From: Hymenobacter arizonensis
GTDB lineage: Bacteria; Bacteroidota; Bacteroidia; Cytophagales; Hymenobacteraceae
Length of the DNA stretch: 64,000 nucleotides
Assembly: GCF_900115775.1 (NCBI RefSeq)
Contig: NZ_FOXS01000002.1
Coordinates: 62,001 to 126,000 of the forward strand
Reading direction: 5' to 3'
Position numbers and translations under genes: made by a program. Within the stretch, counting starts at the first letter, position 1, and each line of letters starts with the position of its first letter. This document shows positions 1-8,015 of the stretch, piece by piece. Under the pieces are notes generated by a model, which worked only from the letters and a program-made list of their open reading frames with translations, made no database searches and was not told the origin of the DNA.

Positions 1-1
1 G

Positions 2-1258
2 GCCACGCTGAAAAGCAAAGTTTCCAAAGACTCCCGCTCGGAGCTGAACAAGGCCGCTTTCCTGAAGCGCGTGCGCCAGGAAAATCAGTTCATGGAAGTT
101 CCGGCAGCCAAAACCTACGCTTTCAGCAAGGCGGATACTGCCCTGGTGGCGGGCCGGTTTGCTTATACCCCCGCAGCCACTGCCACTGGCAAAACGGCTA
201 AAGGCGCTGCGAACGACAACGTTGCGCTGTTCACCATCAAGGGCAAGCCTTACTTGGTGAAGGACTTCCTGAGCTTTGCGCAGCAAAACCAGCGCCCCCG
301 CACTGGCGCGCAGCCATCGTTTGCCATGCAGCAGCTCTACGACCAGTACGTGGAGCAGTCGCTCACCGACTTCGAGAAAAACAACCTCGAAAGCAAGTAC
401 GAGGACTACCGCATGCTGGTGAAGGAGTACCGCGACGGCATCCTACTCTTCCAATTGATGGATGAAAAGGTATGGAGCAAAGCCATTGAAGACACAGTAG
501 GACTGAAAACCTACTTCGCGGCCAACCAGGATAAGTATCAGTGGGAGCAGCGCGTGCAAGGCACCGTGGTAAGTGCTGCTACGCCAGCGCTGCTGGCCCG
601 GGCCCAAAAGGAGCTGAAAACCGGCCGCTTCCCGGTTACCCGGAATGTTCCTAAAATCGCTCTTTACCCCACCGGCTCCGCCACCGTGGGCAAAGGCGTC
701 GCTACTTCCTTGGGCGATGTTGCTAACCGCATGCTGCAAGACACCCTGGCCCGCGTTACCCTCACGGGCCGCGTGAAAAAAGGCGAAAAAGCTAGCTTGG
801 CCCGCGCCCGGGCCGAGTCGGCCGCCAGCTACCTGCAGAGCCGTGGCGTGCCCGCCAGCCGCATCAGCAAAGCAGCCCAAACCGCTGCGGGTGGCGAAGG
901 CGGCGCTCAAATTGCGCTGGTTAGCGGCAACCCTGCCGCCATTGAGGCTGCTCTGAATGAGAAAAGCCCGCTGTCGGTTCAAATCACCCAGCGTGTGTTT
1001 CAGAAAGGCGACAACAAGCTGGTCGACGAGCTCATGGCCAAAGGCCCCGGCACCTACACCGTGCAGAAAGATGGCCGCCACAACGCCGTGACCATCGAGC
1101 GCATGCTGCCTCCGGGGCCCAAAACGCTGGCTGAAGCCCGTGGCCAGGCTACATCCGACTACCAGACCTACTTGGAAAAAGAGTGGATTACCGAAATGCG
1201 CAACACCCGCCCGGTTAAGGTGAACGAGCAGGAGTTGAACAAGCTGGTAACCAAGTAA
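2..1258 (+). CDS. Parvulin-type peptidylprolyl isomerase with OmpA-like insert (5' end cut off by window)
   Basis: The reading frame is open back to the left edge, so the N-terminus and any signal peptide are missing. The visible 419 residues resemble the C-terminal part of periplasmic SurA/PpiC-like folding factors: a lysine-rich helical stretch, a conserved region ending in LVKDFLSF, and a helical tail. Around the middle (about 735-880 bp) the protein has VTLTGRVKKGEKASLARARA followed by ESAASYLQSRGV, which looks like the peptidoglycan-binding helix of OmpA C-terminal domains (RA..V..YL...GV). I infer a parvulin carrying an OmpA-like insert, probably anchored to the cell wall and acting on outer-membrane proteins. 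The next gene is a second SurA-like isomerase, which supports an envelope-folding operon. The isomerase call is fairly safe; the insert is an inference. Confidence 0.75.
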   Translation, partial: ATLKSKVSKDSRSELNKAAFLKRVRQENQFMEVPAAKTYAFSKADTALVAGRFAYTPAATATGKTAKGAANDNVALFTIKGKPYLVKDFLSFAQQNQRPRTGAQPSFAMQQLYDQYVEQSLTDFEKNNLESKYEDYRMLVKEYRDGILLFQLMDEKVWSKAIEDTVGLKTYFAANQDKYQWEQRVQGTVVSAATPALLARAQKELKTGRFPVTRNVPKIALYPTGSATVGKGVATSLGDVANRMLQDTLARVTLTGRVKKGEKASLARARAESAASYLQSRGVPASRISKAAQTAAGGEGGAQIALVSGNPAAIEAALNEKSPLSVQITQRVFQKGDNKLVDELMAKGPGTYTVQKDGRHNAVTIERMLPPGPKTLAEARGQATSDYQTYLEKEWITEMRNTRPVKVNEQELNKLVTK

Positions 1259-1484
1259 CCGATTACCGAACGACCGAATGGGTGGAGGGTGAATGCGAAC
1301 AATTCACTCCCCACCCATTCTCTTTTTTCGCCTGCAGGCCCTGTTTGCAACCTTCCGAGCCGGGCGGCGCTCCTTGTTTTTGTCTGCCCACGGATTTATC
1401 GTGAAATTTGTGGGCCCGTTTGTGTGTTATGCTTCCGTGGCGCAAGCCCCGGCACTTGGCCGCAGGGCTTTACATTACTACTCT

Positions 1485-2876
1485 ATGCTTTTTAAAGTAA
1501 ATCGCGCCGCGGCGTTGGCTCTGCTTACGTTGCTGCTGCTTTTGGGCTTTGCCCCCGCTTCCCAGGCCCAGCTGGGCATCACCCGGACCAGAGGCCAGCA
1601 GCTGCTGGATGGTATTGTGGTGAAGGTGGATAATCAGATTGTACTCCAGTCCGATGTGGAGAACATCTACTTGCAGGAACTGGCCCGGGCCGAAGGCAAG
1701 CCGCTGCCGCCCGACTTCAAGTGCAAAATTCTACAAAGCCTGGTGCTGAACAAGCTGATGCTCGCCCGCGCCGAAGTTGACTCCGTCACGGTGTCGGACC
1801 AGCAGGTGAACGGCGAGGTAGACCGCCGCATGGCCTACTTTGTGCAGCAGATTGGTTCGGAGAAGCGCCTGGAGGAGCAGTACAACAAGCCTATCAAGGC
1901 ACTGAAAGACGACCTGCGTCCTCAAATCAAGGACCAGCTAACCCAGCAGAAAATGCAGGAAACCATCACCGGCAAGGTGGCGGTGACGCCGCGCGAGGTA
2001 GCGCAGTACTTCAGCAAAGTGCCCAAAGACAGCCTTCCGTACTTCAGCACCGAAGTAGAAGTTGGTCAGATTATCATCACGGCCCAGGTAAACGACAAAG
2101 CCAAGCAAGCTGCCATTGCCAAGCTCAACGACCTACGGGGCCAGATTCAGGGCGGCGCTGACTTCGCAACCTTGGCCAAGCAATATTCCGAAGACCCGGG
2201 CTCAGCCAAAGAAGGCGGCTACCTCGGCTTTTTCGGTCGCGGCGAACTGGTGCCCGAGTACGAAGCCGCCTCGATGAAGCTTGAGCCAGGCCAGATGTCG
2301 CCGGTGGTGCAGTCGCAATTCGGCTTTCACCTTATCCAGTTCATTGAGCGCAAAGGCAACAAGTATTCCACGCGCCACATTCTGCTCAAGCCCGAAGCCG
2401 GCGCGGCCGATGCCAGCGAAGCAGCCAAAACCCTGACCAAGCTGCGCCGTCAAATTTTGTCCGACAGCACCAGCTTTGCCAAAGCGGCCAAGGACTTTTC
2501 TTCTGACAAATCCAGCTCCGGCAACGGCGGCCTGCTCCAGAACCGGCAGGACGGGGGCACGCGCATGCCCCTCGACAAGCTGGACCCGGCCGTGTTCTTC
2601 ACCATCGACACCATGAAAGTGGGTAGTATCACGCGTCCCCTGCCCTACCGCACCGACGACGGCAAGGACGCCATGCGCATCATCTGGCTGAAGTCGAACA
2701 CGCCCCCTCACCAGGCCAACCTGCAGGAAGACTACCAGAAGATTGCCGCCGCTGCCCTCAACGAAAAGCGCAACAAAGCTCTGGACGAGTGGTTCCTAAA
2801 GAATCGCGGCACGGTATACCTGGAAATTGCCCCAGAATATGCGCAGTGCAAAGTGCTCGACGTAGCGGAGCGCTAA
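1485..2876 (+). CDS. SurA-like periplasmic peptidylprolyl isomerase
   Basis: This 463-residue protein folds exported proteins in the periplasm. It starts with a clear signal peptide (MLFKVNRAAALALLTLLLLL, cleavage after SQAQ), so ATG 1485 is preferred over the in-frame upstream start at 1293, which would add 64 unlikely residues. Order: signal peptide, SurA N-terminal chaperone region with DGIVVKVDNQIVLQSDVE at about residues 38-55, first parvulin domain (about 175-285, with GGADFATLAKQYSEDPGS and GYLGFFGRGELVPEYE), second parvulin domain (about 290-400, with STRHILLKP), and a C-terminal helix. Two parvulin domains match E. coli SurA. It follows another isomerase on the same strand with a 226-bp gap. 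I do not give the surA symbol because several paralogues exist in this phylum. Confidence 0.9.
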   Translation: MLFKVNRAAALALLTLLLLLGFAPASQAQLGITRTRGQQLLDGIVVKVDNQIVLQSDVENIYLQELARAEGKPLPPDFKCKILQSLVLNKLMLARAEVDSVTVSDQQVNGEVDRRMAYFVQQIGSEKRLEEQYNKPIKALKDDLRPQIKDQLTQQKMQETITGKVAVTPREVAQYFSKVPKDSLPYFSTEVEVGQIIITAQVNDKAKQAAIAKLNDLRGQIQGGADFATLAKQYSEDPGSAKEGGYLGFFGRGELVPEYEAASMKLEPGQMSPVVQSQFGFHLIQFIERKGNKYSTRHILLKPEAGAADASEAAKTLTKLRRQILSDSTSFAKAAKDFSSDKSSSGNGGLLQNRQDGGTRMPLDKLDPAVFFTIDTMKVGSITRPLPYRTDDGKDAMRIIWLKSNTPPHQANLQEDYQKIAAAALNEKRNKALDEWFLKNRGTVYLEIAPEYAQCKVLDVAER

Positions 2877-2895
2877 AAAGAGCCCAGCTAACAAA

Positions 2896-2996
2896 GCATG
2901 TCATGCTGAGTTTGCCGAAGCATCTCGCGTGGTGAAGTACCATTTTTTGGATTAGTCCCCCATGCGAGATGCTTCGGCAAGCTCAGCATGACGTTC
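2896..2996. repeat. Long inverted repeat, family A (copy 1)
   Basis: Two arms of about 32 bp face each other: 2900-2931 and 2961-2992, core GTCATGCTGAG..TGCCGAAGCATCTCGC, with few mismatches and a loop of about 29 bp. It lies between the SurA-like gene and the MoxR gene, ending 10 bp before the MoxR ATG. The same core recurs at 3984-4080. As RNA it would form a long stable hairpin. It has no T-run like a normal terminator. Confidence 0.9.
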
Positions 2997-3006
2997 TACT
3001 GTTCTT

Positions 3007-3972
3007 ATGCCCACATTCGCCAACGATAAAGAAGCCGCCGATGCCCTAGCCGCCTCCTTCCAGAAGCTGCGCCAGGAAATTGGCAAAGTCATCGTGGGCC
3101 AGGATGAAGTGGTGCGGCTGGTACTTACCGCCGTGTTTTCGCAGGGCCACAGTCTATTGGTCGGGGTGCCCGGCTTGGCCAAAACCCTCCTCATCCAAAC
3201 CATCGCCGACTCGCTGGATTTGTCGTTCAACCGCATCCAGTTCACGCCCGATTTGATGCCCTCCGACATTGTGGGCTCGGAAACCATGAACCAGCAGCGC
3301 GACTTTCACTTTGTGAAGGGTCCCGTATTTGCCAACATCATTCTGGCCGACGAAATCAACCGCACGCCGCCCAAAACCCAGGCTGCGCTGCTGGAGTCGA
3401 TGCAGGAATACGCCGTCACGGTAGCCGGCCAGCGCTACGCTTTGGCGCGCCCGTTCTTCGTACTGGCCACCCAAAACCCCATCGAGCAGGAAGGCACCTA
3501 CCCCCTGCCAGAAGCGCAGCTCGACCGCTTCATGTTCAACATTGAGCTGGGCTACCCCAGCTACGCCGAAGAGCTGAACATCGTTAAGAACACGACTTCT
3601 GACCGCAAGCACTCCGTAAACAAGGTGCTGCACGCAGCCGATATTCAGGCGTTTCAGGAGTTGGTGCGCCGCGTGCCCGTGGCCGACAATGTAGTGGAGT
3701 ACGCCGTGAGTCTGGTGCATAAAACCCGGCCCGGTACCGAACGCGCCGCCCCCCGCGCTACCCAGCTCTTGGAGTGGGGCGCTGGCCCCCGCGCTTCGCA
3801 GCACCTCATTGTAGGCGCCAAGTGCAACGCTCTGCTCAACGGCAAGTACTCGCCCGACATTGAAGACGTACGCGCCGTGGCGGTGCCCATTCTGCGCCAC
3901 CGCCTTGTGCGCAACTTCAAGGCCGAGGCCGAAGGCATCGGCGTAGAGCAGATTGTGAAAGAATTACTGTAA
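3007..3972 (+). CDS. MoxR-family AAA+ ATPase
   Basis: This 321-residue cytoplasmic ATPase belongs to the MoxR chaperone-like family, which remodels or matures protein complexes, often with VWA-domain partners. Visible motifs are Walker A GVPGLAKT (residues 53-60), Walker B ILADEINR (112-119), sensor 1 LATQNPIEQEGTYPLPEAQLD split over about 156-176, and the C-terminal lid. Length is normal for the family. No DUF58 or VWA gene follows in this window, unlike many MoxR operons; the next gene is a small unknown protein. Family-A hairpins flank the gene on both sides, so it may be expressed separately from its neighbours. The exact client is unknown. Confidence 0.93.
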   Translation: MPTFANDKEAADALAASFQKLRQEIGKVIVGQDEVVRLVLTAVFSQGHSLLVGVPGLAKTLLIQTIADSLDLSFNRIQFTPDLMPSDIVGSETMNQQRDFHFVKGPVFANIILADEINRTPPKTQAALLESMQEYAVTVAGQRYALARPFFVLATQNPIEQEGTYPLPEAQLDRFMFNIELGYPSYAEELNIVKNTTSDRKHSVNKVLHAADIQAFQELVRRVPVADNVVEYAVSLVHKTRPGTERAAPRATQLLEWGAGPRASQHLIVGAKCNALLNGKYSPDIEDVRAVAVPILRHRLVRNFKAEAEGIGVEQIVKELL

Positions 3973-3983
3973 GAACAACCAAC

Positions 3984-4080
3984 AGAACGTCATGCTGAGC
4001 TTGTCGAAGCATCTCTATTGCAATAGTAAATTAGATTACTAAGTAGTAGAGATGCTTCGACAAGCTCAGCATGACGTTCT
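3984..4080. repeat. Long inverted repeat, family A (copy 2), perfect 33-bp arms
   Basis: Positions 3984-4016 and 4048-4080 are exact reverse complements over 33 bp, starting AGAACGTCATGCTGAGC. The 31-bp loop is AT-rich. It follows the MoxR stop codon by 11 bp and ends 25 bp before the next gene. The core matches copy 1 at 2896-2996 and is related to the family-B repeats at 9649, 24909 and 45301. Confidence 0.95.
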
Positions 4081-4105
4081 TTGTGACTTCATTGCCTGAT
4101 ATAAA

Positions 4106-4531
4106 ATGGAAGTTCAAGCCTACTACCAACAATTTGAGCGCAACGTGCGCATCATCCTCGACGCCCTCGCCGCCGGCCTCGACCTGCGCACTACTTCTCT
4201 CGAAACCAGCCTGCCCATTGAGGTATATGTGCTTTGTGAAGTGCTGAACCAAGGCGCCGGCGAAGACTTTGTGCTCACTGCCACAGGCGTGGCTCGGCTA
4301 GCCGAGTTTCAGCAGCAGTTCATGAAGCACGAGGGCCAAACCCTCGCCGCCATGGAGCGCGTGCTGGCCGACAAGCGCGGCACCATGCGCACGCCCGAAG
4401 GCCGCGTGCTGGTGAAGGAAATGCTCATTCGCCGCCTGGAGTTTTTTAATGAAGCAGCCCGGCAGGTGAACGTAATGCGCACACAGCAGGCCCTCGGCAG
4501 CCCCAGCCAATACGTAGGCGCCAATAAGTAG
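4106..4531 (+). CDS. Conserved hypothetical protein
   Basis: This 141-residue soluble, mostly helical protein was not recognised. It has no signal peptide and no membrane segment. Features seen are an N-terminal MEVQAYYQQFERNVRIILDA helix, a central ETSLPIEVYVLCEVLNQGAG stretch and a basic helical C-terminal half (KEMLIRRLEFFNEAARQVN). It follows the MoxR gene on the same strand, separated by a hairpin repeat, and is followed by a good terminator, so it may close that transcription unit. ATG 4106 is the only sensible start. It is probably real, because codon use is like that of its neighbours and it fills the gap, but no function can be assigned. Confidence 0.7.
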   Translation: MEVQAYYQQFERNVRIILDALAAGLDLRTTSLETSLPIEVYVLCEVLNQGAGEDFVLTATGVARLAEFQQQFMKHEGQTLAAMERVLADKRGTMRTPEGRVLVKEMLIRRLEFFNEAARQVNVMRTQQALGSPSQYVGANK

Positions 4532-4554
4532 CGCGTGCTGTTCCGTCAGTTTTC

Positions 4555-4588
4555 AAAAGCCGCTTCTGAGCAACAGAAGCGGCTTTTT
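4555..4588 (+). terminator. Rho-independent terminator
   Basis: A 14-bp stem AAAAGCCGCTTCTG with its complement after a 6-base loop, ending in TTTTT. It closes the unit ending at 4531. Confidence 0.9.
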
Positions 4589-4711
4589 GCGTTTCAGCCC
4601 TTTTCCCACGAATCTACTTTTTAGCCAATCTCACTAGTCAATTGTTATCCTTGTTCCCTTTCTGCCGTTTGCAGTGTTGACCTGCGTCACACTCTACCCG
4701 CCGATGCCTTC

Positions 4712-5278
4712 ATGCTGCCTCGAACCTCGCTATTTACGCCTCGCCTATGCCTGCGGCCTTATGAGCTCGCCGATGCTCTCGCGTTTTTCGGCCTGATTGA
4801 CGGCGACCGGGCCCGCTTTCGCACGTCTTTCCCCGACCGCCTGCAGGCCGTGCGCACCCTTTCCGATGCAACCACTGCCCTCCGCGATTTTGCCAATGAT
4901 TGGCGCACGGGCCGCTTCTACGTGTTTGGCATGTGGCACCGCCACCGCCCGGCCTATCTCGGCGATATCTGCATAATGCCTCAGGGCAAAGGGCAGGCTG
5001 AAATTGGCTATTACCTGTCGGCTAGTGCCGAAGGCAACGGCTACGCCCGCGAAGCCCTGAGCGCCATTATTGCGTTTGGCTTTGAGGACATGGGCAGCCA
5101 GCGCCTGCTCATCCGCTGCTACGCCGACAACGAGCGGGGCCAGGCTGTGGCCAGAGCAGCAGGCTTCGTGCTAGAGGTTCAGCCCAAGCGCCCTACATGG
5201 TTTCGCAACTCCGATGGCCCGGCCAACATCCGACGCTTTGTGCTGACACGCGCTCAAAGCCAAGCATCGGCAGGTTAG
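4712..5278 (+). CDS. GNAT-family N-acetyltransferase (RimJ/RimL-like)
   Basis: This 188-residue protein should transfer an acetyl group from acetyl-CoA to an amine, perhaps a protein N-terminus or a small molecule. The fold is visible in order: opening strand LFTPRLCLRPYELADALAFF, central strand LGDICIMPQ with GQAEIGYYLS, the acetyl-CoA loop EGNGYAREAL (about residues 111-120), FGFEDMGSQRLLIRCYADN and ARAAGFVLE. The order and length fit the RimJ/RimL type. ATG 4712 gives a complete domain. It is tail-to-tail with the next gene: its TAG ends at 5278 and the opposing stop begins at 5282, with no terminator between them. Substrate is unknown. Confidence 0.9.
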   Translation: MLPRTSLFTPRLCLRPYELADALAFFGLIDGDRARFRTSFPDRLQAVRTLSDATTALRDFANDWRTGRFYVFGMWHRHRPAYLGDICIMPQGKGQAEIGYYLSASAEGNGYAREALSAIIAFGFEDMGSQRLLIRCYADNERGQAVARAAGFVLEVQPKRPTWFRNSDGPANIRRFVLTRAQSQASAG

Positions 5279-5281
5279 CTG

Positions 5282-6559
5282 CTACTGCCCTACCCGCACC
5301 CGCTGGCTTGCATTGCCCAGCAGCCACTCCTGGCGGAAGTTCAGGTACACCCCAAACGAGAAATCCAGCAGCCGAGCATTGAAGTCGTAAACCGGCTCCA
5401 TACGCACGGTGAGCGCCGCCGAATCGGCGATGCGGAAGTCGCGCAGCAAGCGCACAAAAAGCAGACGGCGGTTTGTGTCAGTAAACTCCGGGCTAAACAC
5501 TGCCCGCGAAACGCTTTGGTACAGGTCGCCTCCCAGCGGTGCCACAAACCGCTGGCCCTGCCAGTAGCTCAGCATCACATCGGCGTAGCGCGTTTCGAGC
5601 GTGGTATTCAGATACAACGCCCGGCCGTATTTGTAGGGCGTTAGGAAAGTAGACGAACGGTCCTGAAAGCCGAGGACGTAGCCATTGAAGCGCAGGGCCC
5701 GCACATTGGGCCCGTTTAGGATACGGCGCGCTTCCAGCCCTACTGCTTCGTTGAGCAAGGTTTGCAAAGGCCTATCTACGGTATCAATCTGACCACCTCT
5801 GTGCGTGGCCGTGAATTGAACCGGCACCGATACCTGCCAGCTGCTTTGGTCCCCACTGAGACGGTAGCTGCCACTCAGGCCGCCGGCAATTTCCTCCTGA
5901 AAATTGCTGAAGCGGTACTGCTGCCGCTGCCAGTCGACCCAAGCGTCCAGAAACAAGCGTCTACCCAGGTAGCGGTACTGCAAGCCTTCTTCCAGCGGCC
6001 TCAGCATCACCCGCTCGAAATTGAAAAGCGGCTCGATGTAGCCGTGGTTGAGGTGCGGCCGAATATTGCCCAGAATGATTTGATTATGGCCCTTGGTCCA
6101 GGTTGCCCGGTAAGTAGGCCGCACCTGCTGCAAGGTGGGGTTGCCGAAATCCTTCCACAGAAAAACGCCGGCTTCTAGGCGCAGGCTCGCTGTAGGGTAA
6201 AATACAAGCTGCGGGTTTAGCTGCGTGCCGAAGAGGGTATAGCCTTCTATTATCGGGTTGAAGTATTCGTTATCCTTAAAAAATGTGAAAGCGTTTAGAG
6301 AAAGTCGTAAGTCACCGCCTTTTGCTTCTGGTTCATCTTCCCAACTTTTAAGAGTGGCTCTCGCACGCGCACTTGCTGAATCGAGTGGTACAACATGGAC
6401 ATTTACACCATTATTATACTTCACCTCTGTCACTCGCAACTCGCTCGGTGCGCCCGGACGGGGCGAAGTAAACGCCGAATTATCCAGCTGCGCCCGGGCC
6501 TCTCCCACTGTAATTAGCACAACCACAAGGCCAACTAAATTTTTTAGATAATTCCCCAT
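5282..6559 (-). CDS. Predicted outer-membrane beta-barrel protein
   Basis: This 425-residue protein begins MGNYLKNLVGLVVVLITVGE with cleavage after ARAQ, so it is exported. ATG 6559 is preferred over a TTG 15 bp upstream. After a variable N-terminal region the sequence alternates polar and aromatic residues in short strands (RLSLNAFTFF, LVFYPTASLRLEAGVFLW, LFLDAWVDW), as in outer-membrane barrels, and ends in barrel-like strands. No family name was recognised. Its 3' end meets the GNAT gene with a 3-bp gap. The N-terminal coding part (about 6290-6560) is visibly less GC-rich than the rest. A possible -7 box lies at 6692-6699. Transport or structural roles are possible. Confidence 0.7.
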   Translation of the reverse strand: MGNYLKNLVGLVVVLITVGEARAQLDNSAFTSPRPGAPSELRVTEVKYNNGVNVHVVPLDSASARARATLKSWEDEPEAKGGDLRLSLNAFTFFKDNEYFNPIIEGYTLFGTQLNPQLVFYPTASLRLEAGVFLWKDFGNPTLQQVRPTYRATWTKGHNQIILGNIRPHLNHGYIEPLFNFERVMLRPLEEGLQYRYLGRRLFLDAWVDWQRQQYRFSNFQEEIAGGLSGSYRLSGDQSSWQVSVPVQFTATHRGGQIDTVDRPLQTLLNEAVGLEARRILNGPNVRALRFNGYVLGFQDRSSTFLTPYKYGRALYLNTTLETRYADVMLSYWQGQRFVAPLGGDLYQSVSRAVFSPEFTDTNRRLLFVRLLRDFRIADSAALTVRMEPVYDFNARLLDFSFGVYLNFRQEWLLGNASQRVRVGQ

Positions 6560-6691
6560 ATATTTCCGCTTCAAACGGCACGAAACCGCCGAGCATTGTG
6601 TTAAAAAAAGCCGTCTTAAAAGGGCTAATCACTACCCTAACCCGGGAATAGATTAATCTGACTTTGACAGCTCCAAAACCCTTAACTTTAC

Positions 6692-6699
6692 CAAACCTA
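6692..6699 (-). promoter_or_regulatory. Possible -7 box TAGGTTTG for the outer-membrane protein gene
   Basis: On the minus strand this matches the Bacteroidota -7 consensus TAnnTTTG. It lies 133 bp upstream of ATG 6559 in the divergent region with recA. No convincing -33 box was seen, so this is tentative. Confidence 0.35.
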
Positions 6700-6724
6700 A
6701 TCCCTTTTTCATAAATACCCCCTC

Positions 6725-7840
6725 ATGGCACTAGCTACCAAAATGGCCCCTAAGGCCGATAAAGTCGAAAAGGCTGAAAAAGGCGATATGAATGTCGCGG
6801 CCGAGAAAATGAAAGCTCTTCAGCTCACGCTTGATAAGCTGGACAAAGCCTACGGCAAAGGCACCGTGATGAAGCTCAGCGACAATAAAGTTGGCGACAT
6901 TCCGAGCATCAGCACTGGCTCGCTCTCGCTCGACATTGCCCTAGGCATTGGCGGTGTGCCCCGTGGCCGCGTGATTGAAATCTATGGTCCGGAATCGTCG
7001 GGCAAGACCACCCTGACCATGCACATGATTGCCGAAGCGCAGAAGAAAGGCGGCATGGCCGCGTTCATCGACGCCGAGCACGCCTTCGACAAATCTTACG
7101 CTGAGAAACTGGGTATTGACACGAGCAATTTGCTCATTGCCCAGCCCGACAACGGCGAGCAAGCCCTCGAAATCGCCGACCAGCTGATTTCGTCGGGAGC
7201 CATCGACATCATCGTTATTGACTCCGTGGCCGCCCTGGTTCCCAAAGGCGAACTCGAAGGCGACATGGGCGACTCGAAAGTGGGCTTGCACGCCCGCCTC
7301 ATGAGCCAGGCCCTGCGTAAGCTCACCGGCACCATCAACAAAACCGGCTGCTGCTGCATCTTCATCAACCAGCTGCGTGAGAAAATCGGCGTGATGTTCG
7401 GCTCGCCCGAAACCACCACCGGTGGTAACGCCCTGAAATTCTACGCTTCGGTACGCCTCGACATCCGTCGTATTGGCCAAATCAAGGAAGACAAAGACAA
7501 CGTAACTGGCAACCGCACCAAGGTGAAGGTGGTGAAGAACAAAGTTGCTCCCCCCTTCAAAGTGGTCGAGTTCGACATCATCTACGGCCAGGGCATTTCC
7601 AAAGTCGGTGAGATTGTGGACCTGGGCGTCGACATGGGCATCATTGGCAAGTCGGGCTCGTGGTTCAACTACGGTGAGACCAAGATTGGCCAAGGCCGCG
7701 AAGCGGTGAAGACCCTGCTGCTCGACAACCCCGAGCTGGCGCTGGAAATCGAGAACAAAATCCGCACCATGGCCAAGGGCGACGAAGACGTCATTCCCGT
7801 TGACCTGACCATCGTGGAAGACGGCGAAGACACGCTGTAA
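6725..7840 (+). CDS. recA: Recombinase RecA
   Basis: RecA (371 residues) polymerises on single-stranded DNA, carries out strand exchange and triggers the SOS response where LexA is present. Clear signatures are Walker A GPESSGKT (residues 88-95), IDAEHAFD, the Walker B strand [15 protein letters not shown], the RecA signature [11 protein letters not shown] and [11 protein letters not shown]. It is slightly longer than E. coli RecA because of a lysine-rich N-terminal extension (residues 1-25), and ends in an acidic tail (IVEDGEDTL), as usual. ATG 6725 begins the only complete reading frame. It appears to be a single-gene unit: a terminator follows, and the upstream gene points away. No SOS box was recognised. 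Confidence 0.99.
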   Translation: MALATKMAPKADKVEKAEKGDMNVAAEKMKALQLTLDKLDKAYGKGTVMKLSDNKVGDIPSISTGSLSLDIALGIGGVPRGRVIEIYGPESSGKTTLTMHMIAEAQKKGGMAAFIDAEHAFDKSYAEKLGIDTSNLLIAQPDNGEQALEIADQLISSGAIDIIVIDSVAALVPKGELEGDMGDSKVGLHARLMSQALRKLTGTINKTGCCCIFINQLREKIGVMFGSPETTTGGNALKFYASVRLDIRRIGQIKEDKDNVTGNRTKVKVVKNKVAPPFKVVEFDIIYGQGISKVGEIVDLGVDMGIIGKSGSWFNYGETKIGQGREAVKTLLLDNPELALEIENKIRTMAKGDEDVIPVDLTIVEDGEDTL

Positions 7841-7904
7841 GCACCGCTAAAAGACAAAGGCCAACAGGTTTAACTCTGAACCTATAACCTTTGACTTATC
7901 GAAG

Positions 7905-7937
7905 AAAAGCCCGCTGCAACCCGCAGCGGGCTTTTTT
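7905..7937 (+). terminator. Rho-independent terminator of recA
   Basis: Stem AAAAGCCCGCTGC / GCAGCGGGCTTTTTT with a short AACCC-type loop and a T-run. Confidence 0.93.
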
Positions 7938-7944
7938 ACGTCCG

Positions 7945-7952
7945 TATATTTG
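7945..7952 (+). promoter_or_regulatory. -7 box TATATTTG upstream of the DUF3108 gene
   Basis: It matches TAnnTTTG, begins 8 bp after the recA terminator and lies 63 bp before ATG 8016. This gives the downstream gene its own promoter. No good -33 box was seen. Confidence 0.5.
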
Positions 7953-8015
7953 AAGAACCTGAGGATGGCACTAGGTTTGTCTAGGTCGGGCTTAGCCTCT
8001 CTACTTCGTATAGTC

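Noticed and set aside
1293..1484. N-terminal extension of the SurA-like gene
   Set aside because: It would place 64 non-conserved residues before a perfect signal peptide starting at 1485.
2896..4080. CRISPR array
   Set aside because: The repeats are inverted pairs at distant places, not regular direct repeats with spacers, and no cas gene is present.
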